Below, piece after piece: positions 54,033-64,000 of a DNA stretch of 64,000 bases; position 1 is the first letter of the stretch; each line of letters opens with the position of its first letter. Origin of the DNA: Nocardia mangyaensis. GTDB taxonomy: Bacteria > Actinomycetota > Actinomycetes > Mycobacteriales > Mycobacteriaceae. Where the stretch lies: assembly GCF_001886715.1 (NCBI RefSeq), contig NZ_CP018082.1, positions 2,480,001 through 2,544,000 of the forward strand. The letters run 5' to 3'. Both the position numbers and the translations under genes were made by a program. The notes below the pieces were generated by a model. The model did not search any database and was not told where the DNA came from. It saw only the letters and a list, made by a program, of their open reading frames with translations.

Positions 54033-55666
54033 CGCGCCGCCCCCCGCCGGGCCGCGGCGCGCACCTCGAGGCGCCGGTTGTTCAGGTGCAGCAGGCCGGC
54101 CGCGGTGCGGATGACGGTCGACCCGTCGCACGGCCGCACGGTCAGCGTGACCCCGTTGTCCGAACCCGTGGTGCCATCGACGGTTCCGCTCACCGGCACC
54201 CACGCGGTGGAGGCGGCGTCGAGCAGGCGCAACAGCACCTCGGTCTCGCGCTCGTCGAGCACCCGTTCGTGCACCGCGCCGGTGGCCAGCGACGCGGCCG
54301 CGGCCGCCCGCTCGCGCTGCGCGGCCAGCTGGGCCTCGCGCAATCGGCGCACGCCCGCGTCGTTGCGCGCGATCCGCGCCGGTGCGCCCGCGGTGGGGGC
54401 GCGACCGGTCTCGGCGAGGGTGCGCGAGATCTCCAACGGTGGCGCGTCCCACCAGGAGCGGCTCGTCGGGATCAACTCGGCATCGGGATGTTCCAGGGCC
54501 AGGTGGCGCGGCCTGCCCAAGCCGAACACCGCGTCGTAGAGCGCGTGCGCGCTGCCCGCGGTCGGAGTGTCGACGAACCACGCGGCCAGGTGGCGCAACG
54601 CGGACTCGCGGCTGACGCCGCCACGGCGGGTCTCGGTGACGCGCCGCAGCAGCGACAGCACGGCGGCGATCGCGCTCATCGTCGCCTCACGCAGCCGGTC
54701 GGCCTCACAGGACTCGCTGGACTCGCCGCCCGCCGCGACGAACCAGGTGCGCAGCCCGTCCCAGCGCGAGCGCCAGTCGGCCTCGCGTTCGGCCGGGCTC
54801 ACCAGTACCCGCTCGTCGCAGCCGGCCGCCCGGCGGATCAGCGCGTCGGCACCGGTGTCCTCGACCTCGCCGATCGCCGCTGCCAGCCGCGGGGCGAACC
54901 GGGCCAGATCCATGCTGAACTCGCGCATGTGCGCCAGCAAGGCGTCTTTGTGCGCGAGAAAGGACTCCGGCGTGATCTCGGTGGTGCGCACCAGATCGCC
55001 CAGCGACAGGTAGAAGTGCGCGGCGCGCGCGGCCATGTCGGTCAGCGCGGCGTCGAGCCTGCGCAAGGTGGTGTAGACGCGCTCGGCGTCGCCGTCGCGA
55101 TTGGCCGCGGCCAGGGTGCGCAGGTCGGCGAGCAGTTCGGGCAGCACCAGCCGCGACAGCGAGGCGTCGTCCATGCGGGCCGCCAGCACCCCGGCCACCG
55201 CCCGGTACGCCTGGAAGCCCGCTTGCGCGAACTGGTAGACGTAGTGCCGGTTGCGGTACTCGGCCAGGGTGGCCGCGCGGGTGCCGTCATAGCTGCGTTC
55301 GAGCACGCCCCAACGGTGCAGCTGCTCGAGCAGCGGGCCGATCTCGACGGCGGGCAGCGGCACGCCCGCCGCCCCGTCGCCATACACGGCGCTCTCGGCC
55401 CTGGCGATCCACTCGGCGACGTCGTCGGCGTGCAACAACACCACGTAGGCGGCACGCGCGCTGTCGAAGGCGCGCAGCACCCGCAGGTAGTCGGCGCGCT
55501 TCTCCGCGGTCGCGAACGAGAACAACCGCAGACGCTCGTCCCACAGGGCGGGCACGGCGCTGGGCAGGCCGTCGGCGGAGTCGGTCACCGTAGAGAGGGT
55601 AGTGGTGGCCACCGACGACTCCGCCGGACCCGTCCCGGCTCGGCGTGGCATCGCCGCCGCGCTCAC
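54029..55666 (-). CDS. jetA: Wadjet type II JetA (DUF2397, TIGR02677 family)
   Basis: 545 residues from GTG 55666, which overlaps the regulator stop (GTGA). ATG 55651 or GTG 55588 are possible later starts, since similarity begins around ERLRLFSFATAEKRADYLRV. Further DUF2397 marks are YVYQFAQAGFQAYRAVAGVL, LPELLADLRTLAAANRDGDA and the late LRHLAAWF. JetA is the MukF-like kleisin that bridges the JetC motor. No stop or frameshift was seen. Confidence 0.87.
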   Translation of the reverse strand: MSAAAMPRRAGTGPAESSVATTTLSTVTDSADGLPSAVPALWDERLRLFSFATAEKRADYLRVLRAFDSARAAYVVLLHADDVAEWIARAESAVYGDGAAGVPLPAVEIGPLLEQLHRWGVLERSYDGTRAATLAEYRNRHYVYQFAQAGFQAYRAVAGVLAARMDDASLSRLVLPELLADLRTLAAANRDGDAERVYTTLRRLDAALTDMAARAAHFYLSLGDLVRTTEITPESFLAHKDALLAHMREFSMDLARFAPRLAAAIGEVEDTGADALIRRAAGCDERVLVSPAEREADWRSRWDGLRTWFVAAGGESSESCEADRLREATMSAIAAVLSLLRRVTETRRGGVSRESALRHLAAWFVDTPTAGSAHALYDAVFGLGRPRHLALEHPDAELIPTSRSWWDAPPLEISRTLAETGRAPTAGAPARIARNDAGVRRLREAQLAAQRERAAAAASLATGAVHERVLDERETEVLLRLLDAASTAWVPVSGTVDGTTGSDNGVTLTVRPCDGSTVIRTAAGLLHLNNRRLEVRAAARRGAAR

Positions 55667-56895
55667 CCGGCGTTGAGTGAGCGCAGCTGGTCGAGGAACG
55701 ACTGGGTGCGCGGGTCTCCGGGATAGCGTTCGATGATCTCGCGCGCCGCCTCACCCGCGATCCAGGCCAGCGAGGGCAGCGAGCGCCTGCCCGCGGTGAA
55801 CGCCGCCACGCCTTCTTCGACCGCGCGTTCGAGATCGCGATCGCGCACGGCGACCACGGCCAGGGTCAGCCGCGCCTCCGAGACCCGCATGGGATTGCGT
55901 ACCGAACCGTCGGGTCTGGTCGCGTCGCGGATGACCTGCTGGGCGTAGCGCTCGGCGAGCCGGTCCTGGCCGGCCACCCGGCAGCAGTCCATGGCGTAGA
56001 AGTCGAATTTCGTTGCGTCGACCACGAAATGGTTCTCCAGGTTGGCCGGATGGCCCATCCGCGCCAGGATCGACCGACCGTCGTCGAGGGCGGTCTGCAC
56101 CGCGCGGCGGTCGCCGAGCCGGGCCCAGCCCTTGGCGCGCTGAGCGGCCAGCTGCACCCCGACACCCATCGACGTGGTGCCCGCCATCGCCTTCTCCGAG
56201 ACATCGATCGCGCCACGGAAGTTGCCCTGGGTCAACGCGAACCACGCCGACATCTCCGCGGCCCAGCCGACGATCTCGACATTGCCCGCCTCCCGGCCGA
56301 GCGAATCCGCGGCCCGGCGAGTGGCCTCCGCGCCGGCGCGACGGCCGAGGTCGTAGTCGACGCAACCCACCAGCAACGCGACCCAGCCGGCCAGGACGAG
56401 GATCTCCCGATGCTGGCTCAGGGTGAGTCTGCCGTCGAGCAGCGAGGTGATCCGGCGCAGCCACGCCGTCCCCTCGGCGTGCAGATCGTGCGGATCGGCG
56501 TAGGCGTATTCGCAGCAGAGCCGCTCGGCGGTGATCCGCACCGCGTCCAGGGTTGCGCTGTTGACATCGGACATCCGTAGCCTGCCGATGAATTCGAGGG
56601 TGTCCATGCCGGTGGCGGATAACAGCTCGTCATCGCGGTTGGGTCGGGCCTTGGGGAAGAACGCGGCGGTGACGGTGTCGAACGCCGCCGCGATGATCGG
56701 GGCGTAGAACTCGTCGGGGCGCGATTCCCCGGATTCCCAACGGCGCCAGTTGCGTAGCAAGGTACTGTCCGTCGGCAGGTTGTGGGAGGACTTGGCCCGC
56801 ATGGCGCGAACGGCATCGGCTTGCGACCACCCCCTCGCGTCACGTTCCGAGCGCATCCGGACAGCCCAGACGGGTCGATCATCAGTTGCGGTCAC
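55663..56895 (-). CDS. XRE-type helix-turn-helix regulator with TPR-like C-terminal part
   Basis: 410 residues from GTG 56895 (ATG 56856 possible). The HTH lies at about 10-70 (RMRSERDARGWSQADAVRAM, then LPTDSTLLRNWRRWESGESR). The rest is alpha-helical, TPR-like (TLSQHREILVLAGWVALLVG, RLGDRRAVQTALDDGRSILA, ERAVEEGVAAF). Actinomycete proteins of this type often control development or accessory genes. Its stop overlaps the jetA start, so it is the first gene of the Wadjet operon and is expressed together with it. No Shine-Dalgarno is evident; the transcript may be leaderless. Confidence 0.83.
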   Translation of the reverse strand: MTATDDRPVWAVRMRSERDARGWSQADAVRAMRAKSSHNLPTDSTLLRNWRRWESGESRPDEFYAPIIAAAFDTVTAAFFPKARPNRDDELLSATGMDTLEFIGRLRMSDVNSATLDAVRITAERLCCEYAYADPHDLHAEGTAWLRRITSLLDGRLTLSQHREILVLAGWVALLVGCVDYDLGRRAGAEATRRAADSLGREAGNVEIVGWAAEMSAWFALTQGNFRGAIDVSEKAMAGTTSMGVGVQLAAQRAKGWARLGDRRAVQTALDDGRSILARMGHPANLENHFVVDATKFDFYAMDCCRVAGQDRLAERYAQQVIRDATRPDGSVRNPMRVSEARLTLAVVAVRDRDLERAVEEGVAAFTAGRRSLPSLAWIAGEAAREIIERYPGDPRTQSFLDQLRSLNAG

Positions 56896-57026
56896 GGCGG
56901 TAGTATTCCACCAGTTAACGTTCGGCGTCTCGAATAGGGCACGTAGATGTCATCGGTGTGACATCTGCTGCCGGAGGCCGAAAATGCGCATGCTGTAAGC
57001 AGGTGCTTCGGTCAGACCGGACACCC

Positions 57027-57089
57027 GCCCCGCAGGAGAGCTTGCGGGGCAACGCAGTACCCCCGCGCGGCGCACCGCGCGGCGCGGGG
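57027..57089 (+). promoter_or_regulatory. Two tandem GC-rich hairpins in the leader of the resolvase-like gene
   Basis: Hairpin 1: GCCCCGCA (57027-57034) with TGCGGGGC (57043-57050), loop of eight. Hairpin 2: CCCCGCGC (57061-57068) with GCGCGGGG (57082-57089). The right arm of 1 (GCGGGG, 57044-57049) can also pair with the left arm of 2 (CCCCGC, 57061-57066), so the two hairpins and this third pairing are mutually exclusive. There is no U tract. On the other strand this lies upstream of the Wadjet regulator. Confidence 0.4.
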
Positions 57090-57133
57090 GGATCCGACAA
57101 CAGAACAGCGATCCCAATCCAACGGAGGTTCGG

Positions 57134-57439
57134 GTGGAAGCGTTGATCTATGGATACTTGCGGGACGATCTGGCCGATGGCCAGGGCGACCAATTGGAGG
57201 ATGCGCTACGTACCCTCGCGCGCACCGCGGGGATGTGTTTTGCGGCGACATTCCATGAATCGACCGCGGGTGACGGTGCGGCATTCGCCGAGCTCACTCA
57301 GGAATTGAAGCGGGCCGACGCGCACCACGTGGTGGTGCCGTCCTTGGATCACCTTGCCGGCCAGACGATTCCGCGTGACCTGCTGATCGCGAAGCTGGCG
57401 CACGAGGCAGCCGCCCAGGTGCTCACCTTGGAGCGTTGA
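57134..57439 (+). CDS. Small resolvase N-terminal-like protein
   Basis: 101 residues from GTG 57134 behind AACGGAGGTT. The start EALIYGYLRDDLADGQGDQL and the stretch RADAHHVVVPSLDHLAGQTI follow the serine-recombinase N-terminal fold, but the catalytic serine (YxRxS) is replaced: YGYLRDD. No recombinase DNA-binding domain is present, so it is not an active recombinase. Small proteins like this are frequent beside XRE-type genes in actinobacteria, suggesting a regulatory pair. Divergent from the Wadjet regulator, 238 bp away. Confidence 0.65.
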   Translation: MEALIYGYLRDDLADGQGDQLEDALRTLARTAGMCFAATFHESTAGDGAAFAELTQELKRADAHHVVVPSLDHLAGQTIPRDLLIAKLAHEAAAQVLTLER

Positions 57440-57542
57440 CCGTGGCCACCGGCGCCGATGCCGAACCGCCATCTCGGTAACGGCCCGCCCCGCGCCCGTC
57501 CACCTGCGACAACGACATCCGAGCAGTCCCGGCGGAATCGGT

Positions 57543-58430
57543 TCACAGACCGAAACTGCCGGGACCTCGCCTGCGCAGGTACTTCTCGAACTCCGCGGCG
57601 ATGGCGTCGCCGTCGATCTTCGACATCGTCTCGCTCAGGTCGAGCGCCGCGTCACCGCGCTCCTCGAGCGAGCGCACGTACTCGCTGATCTCCTCGTCGC
57701 CCTCGGTCATCTCGTTGACCGCGGCCTCCCACTCCTCGGCCTGCTTGGGCAGCTCGCCCAGCGGCACCTCGATGTCGAGCACGTCCTCGACCCGGTGCAG
57801 CAGCGCGATCGTCGCCTTCGGATTCGGCGGCTGCGACACGTAGTGCGGTACCGCGGCCCAGAACGACACCGCGGGTACACCGGCCTTGACGCACTGGTCC
57901 TGCAGCACGCCGGTGATCCCGGTCGGGCCTTCGTAGCGGGTCTGTTCCAGATTGAACCGCTCGGCCGCCTCGGGACTGTAGGCCGAACCGGTCACCGGTA
58001 CCGGGCGGGTGTGCGGGGTGTCGGCCAGCAGCGCGCCGAGGATCACCACCGTCTCCACGCCCAGCTGCTCGATGAACTCGAGCAGGTCGTCGCAGAAGCT
58101 GCGCCATTTCATGTTCGGTTCGATCCCGCGCAGCAGCACCACATCGCGGTCGCTGCCGGGCGGCGAGCACACCGACAGCATGGTGGAGGGCCACTGGATC
58201 TCTCTGGTCACCCCGTCGACCTGGCGGACCGTGGGACGGTTCACCTGGTAGTCGTAGTACTCCTCGGAATCGAGCTCGGCCAGCGGTTCGGCATCCCAGA
58301 TCAGCTCGAGGTGTTCGACCGCGCCGCTGGCCGCGTCACCGGCGTCGTTCCAGCCCTCGAAGGCCGCAACCAGCACGGGATGACGCAACGTCGGCAATTC
58401 CGTCTCGGGGGTGTCACTGGCATCCACCAC
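57543..58430 (-). CDS. PAC2-family protein
   Basis: 295 residues from ATG 58430. PAC2 (proteasome assembly chaperone 2-like) domain: PVLVAAFEGWNDAGDAASGA at the start, SPPGSDRDVVLLRGIEPNMK, ETVVILGALLADTPHTRPVP and PAVSFWAAVPHYVSQPPNPK. The C-terminal 70 residues are acidic and helical. In actinobacteria these proteins are conserved beside metH; their role is not established, although a tie to the Pup-proteasome has been suggested by fold. It diverges from metH across 136 bp. Confidence 0.9.
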   Translation of the reverse strand: MVDASDTPETELPTLRHPVLVAAFEGWNDAGDAASGAVEHLELIWDAEPLAELDSEEYYDYQVNRPTVRQVDGVTREIQWPSTMLSVCSPPGSDRDVVLLRGIEPNMKWRSFCDDLLEFIEQLGVETVVILGALLADTPHTRPVPVTGSAYSPEAAERFNLEQTRYEGPTGITGVLQDQCVKAGVPAVSFWAAVPHYVSQPPNPKATIALLHRVEDVLDIEVPLGELPKQAEEWEAAVNEMTEGDEEISEYVRSLEERGDAALDLSETMSKIDGDAIAAEFEKYLRRRGPGSFGL

Positions 58431-58566
58431 GTCAGCCTAGTGTCTCGTGCGAATTGTTTTGCGGTGACCGGCGCTGTTGGCAGAACGCGTCGCGCGCTGT
58501 GGCCGGGGCCACTGGATTCACCCACAGTGGTCTGCCGCGTCGGTGGCGCCCTCTAGTCTGGAATGC

Positions 58567-62163
<3,597 letters not shown>

Positions 62164-62182
62164 GACACTGCGCATGACGGCA

Positions 62183-62214
62183 GATCGGATCGGTCCGGTG
62201 GGACCGATCCGATC
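62183..62214 (+). terminator. metH terminator hairpin
   Basis: GATCGGATCGGTCC (62183-62196) pairs perfectly over 14 bases with 62201-62214 around loop GGTG, 20 bp after the metH stop. GTCGTTGTG follows, so there is only a weak T-containing tail. Confidence 0.85.
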
Positions 62215-62380
62215 GTCGTTGTGCGGCCTGTGAGTCTGGTCACGATGCGACGGCGTGTCCTTCGCCCGGACTGCCCTGGAACCGGGGCAAAGCAGTTCAG
62301 CACGTAGGATTTTCGAAGTTTCATCCCGCTGTGGCGCGGAGGGCTGGACGACTCGGCGGTAAGCAGGAGGGGCGCAAGTC

Positions 62381-64000
62381 ATGACATCGGATCGGTTGAT
62401 CGCGGGACGCTATCGACTCACCGACCCGATCGGCACGGGCGCGATGGGGGTGGTGTGGCGAGCCACCGACGTGCGGTTGCGCCGCACCGTCGCGGTGAAG
62501 CAGGTGCTGCTAGCACCCGGCCTCACCGGCTCGCAGGCGCTGGAGGCGAAGCTGCGCGCCATGCGCGAGGGCCGGATCGCCGCGCGTCTGCATCATCCCA
62601 ACGCCATCACCGTCTTCGACGTGGCCGAGGAAGACGGCCAGCCCTGGCTGGTCATGGAATACATGAACGCACCCAGCCTGGCCGCCAAGCTGGCCGGTGG
62701 CGCGACGTTGCCGCCGATCGAGGTGGCCGGCATCGGCGCCCAGGCCGCCGCGGCGTTGTCGGCCGCGCACGACGCCGGGATCATGCACCGGGACGTGAAG
62801 CCGGCCAATCTGCTCGTCGGTGACGACGGCACCGTCAAGATCACCGACTTCGGCATCTCGCATGCCACCGGCGACGTCACCGTGACGGCGACCGGGTTCC
62901 TGGCGGGTACCCCCGCCTACCTGGCGCCCGAGATCGCGCGCGGCGACAGGCCCAAATCCGCCGCCGACGTCTTCGCCCTGGGCTCCACGCTCTACGCCGC
63001 CGTCGAGGGCGCCCCGCCGTTCGGCGAGGGCGACAACCCCCTGGCGGTGCTGCACGCCGTGGCGCGCGGAACGGTGCCGGAGCCGAAGAACGCGGGCCCG
63101 CTCGGCCCGGTACTGATGTGGCTGCTGACCGCGGACCTGGAGCACCGCCCGACCATGGCTGCGGCCCGGCTGGCGCTGGAAGATGTCGCGGCGGGGCGGG
63201 TTCCGTCGCTGCCCGCCTCGCTGACCAAGGTGCTTCCGGTGAGCGAGGCGGCCACCACGCTGCTGCCACGGCCGGGGCAGGGCGCTGGGACCGACGGTGC
63301 GAAGTCGGGAGCGGCCGCACTGCTCGGCAGCGGTCTCGCCTTCGCCAAGGCGGCCCGCTCGGCGATCACCGGGGGATCGTCCTCGCCGCGTTCCGGCGGA
63401 GCCGGTGCGGGGGCCGGATCCGCGGGCGAGCTCGCGCAGACGCCAGGCTCGGATGCCGCGGTGCGCGCGAACACGGCAACCGCCGGATCCGACCGCGACC
63501 ACGACGCCGCACCCACCGGATCGGGCCGCCCGCCCGTCTTCCCCACCCCGCCCGCGCGCAGCGACTCGGCGACCAACAGCCGCGCCGTCCTGCTGCTCGC
63601 CGCCGCCGTCGCCGCGTTCGCGGTGATGCTGGTCGTCCTGGTCGTCACCCGGGAACGGGGCGCCGACCCCGGCCAGCAGGCCCAGACACCGCCGCCCGCG
63701 GTCACCGTGACAACGATGGTCGACGGCAAGGTGAGCACCGTGGTGATCGTCCCCGAACAGGAGACCATCACCGTCCCGGCACCCGTCCCGCCCGCCCCCG
63801 ACGGCTCGGCCGCCCCGGCGAGCACCTCACCGACGCCGACCAGTACCTCCGGCGCCCCCACCTCGACACCGTCGGCCACCAGCACCACCACGACCCCGGC
63901 CGGACCTCCCTCGCCGGACCGGATCAACCAGTTCATCGCCGGGTATTACGGCATGTTGCCGGGCAATGTCGGCGGGGCGTGGGCTCAGCTGGCCCCCGGC
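62381..64000 (+). CDS. Membrane-anchored Ser/Thr protein kinase (cut by window end)
   Basis: 540 codons from ATG 62381, behind AGCAGGAGGGGCG, still open at the window edge. Hanks-type kinase: glycine loop IGTGAMGVV (17-25), Lys40 (VAVKQV), catalytic HRDVKPAN (136-143), DFGIS, and GTPAYLAPEIARG in the activation segment. After about residue 275 comes an Ala/Gly/Ser-rich juxtamembrane linker, one membrane helix (about 402-423, LLLAAAVAAFAVMLVVLVV) and a Pro/Thr-rich extracytoplasmic stalk leading to a folded part that starts near DRINQFIAGYYGML. It resembles the mycobacterial Pkn receptors; the sensor domain type cannot be seen. Confidence 0.93.
   Translation, partial: MTSDRLIAGRYRLTDPIGTGAMGVVWRATDVRLRRTVAVKQVLLAPGLTGSQALEAKLRAMREGRIAARLHHPNAITVFDVAEEDGQPWLVMEYMNAPSLAAKLAGGATLPPIEVAGIGAQAAAALSAAHDAGIMHRDVKPANLLVGDDGTVKITDFGISHATGDVTVTATGFLAGTPAYLAPEIARGDRPKSAADVFALGSTLYAAVEGAPPFGEGDNPLAVLHAVARGTVPEPKNAGPLGPVLMWLLTADLEHRPTMAAARLALEDVAAGRVPSLPASLTKVLPVSEAATTLLPRPGQGAGTDGAKSGAAALLGSGLAFAKAARSAITGGSSSPRSGGAGAGAGSAGELAQTPGSDAAVRANTATAGSDRDHDAAPTGSGRPPVFPTPPARSDSATNSRAVLLLAAAVAAFAVMLVVLVVTRERGADPGQQAQTPPPAVTVTTMVDGKVSTVVIVPEQETITVPAPVPPAPDGSAAPASTSPTPTSTSGAPTSTPSATSTTTTPAGPPSPDRINQFIAGYYGMLPGNVGGAWAQLAPG

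Overview
This 64 kb window is GC-rich, densely packed actinobacterial chromosome, most likely from Nocardia or a close relative in the Mycobacteriales. Supporting signs are many GTG starts, 4-base ATGA/GTGA overlaps, an F420-type LLM oxidoreductase, mycofactocin enzymes, an LpqS/CysK2 copper operon as in mycobacteria, and an intact RecBCD operon. No rRNA, tRNA, CRISPR array or insertion sequence was seen. The genus call is an inference from gene content.

Layout. 0-1.6 kb: start of a type II NADH dehydrogenase, a secreted beta-lactamase-fold serine hydrolase and a small unknown ORF. 1.8-10.7 kb: recC-recB-recD with 4-base overlaps. 10.8-14.4 kb: two-component system (response regulator, histidine kinase) with a DUF4173 membrane protein. 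14.4-17.7 kb: TetR divergent from aldehyde dehydrogenase and SDR. 17.9-24.8 kb: HemK-like methyltransferase, YdcF-like protein, a FolD lacking its catalytic lysine, a single-pass membrane protein, an L,D-transpeptidase, a separate FchA-type cyclohydrolase and an LLM oxidoreductase. 24.9-28.9 kb: STAS protein, two tandem KhtT-like subunits with their KefB-family antiporter, and two unknown genes.

28.9-33.6 kb: a stressosome operon in the order rsbR, rsbS, rsbT, an RsbX-like phosphatase, and a PAS-GAF-SpoIIE-HATPase fusion. No sigma factor gene is adjacent. 33.7-36.3 kb: an MftR-like TetR divergent from mftE-mftD, a partial mycofactocin locus without mftA, B, C or F. 36.3-40.3 kb: MarR, class I fumarase and an ABC1/UbiB kinase. 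40.4-43.8 kb: lpqS-cysK2-MFS-VanY, probably copper-responsive. 44-46.2 kb: epoxide hydrolase and a WYL regulator that share a near-perfect operator.

46.3-57.4 kb is the most distinctive stretch. An XRE-type regulator overlaps jetA, jetB and jetC of a type II Wadjet-like anti-plasmid system, but jetD, the nuclease subunit, is absent. Instead a roadblock/LC7 gene and a DUF4388-like gene lie downstream in the same orientation. Divergent from the regulator is a small resolvase-like gene with two GC-rich hairpins in its leader. 57.5-64 kb: PAC2 protein, cobalamin-dependent methionine synthase with a strong terminator, and a membrane Ser/Thr kinase cut by the window end.

The main leads are the jetD-less Wadjet operon with its unusual neighbours, the split dehydrogenase/cyclohydrolase pair for folate, the split mycofactocin genes, the stressosome with a fused phosphatase-kinase output, and the copper operon that has gained a peptidoglycan carboxypeptidase.
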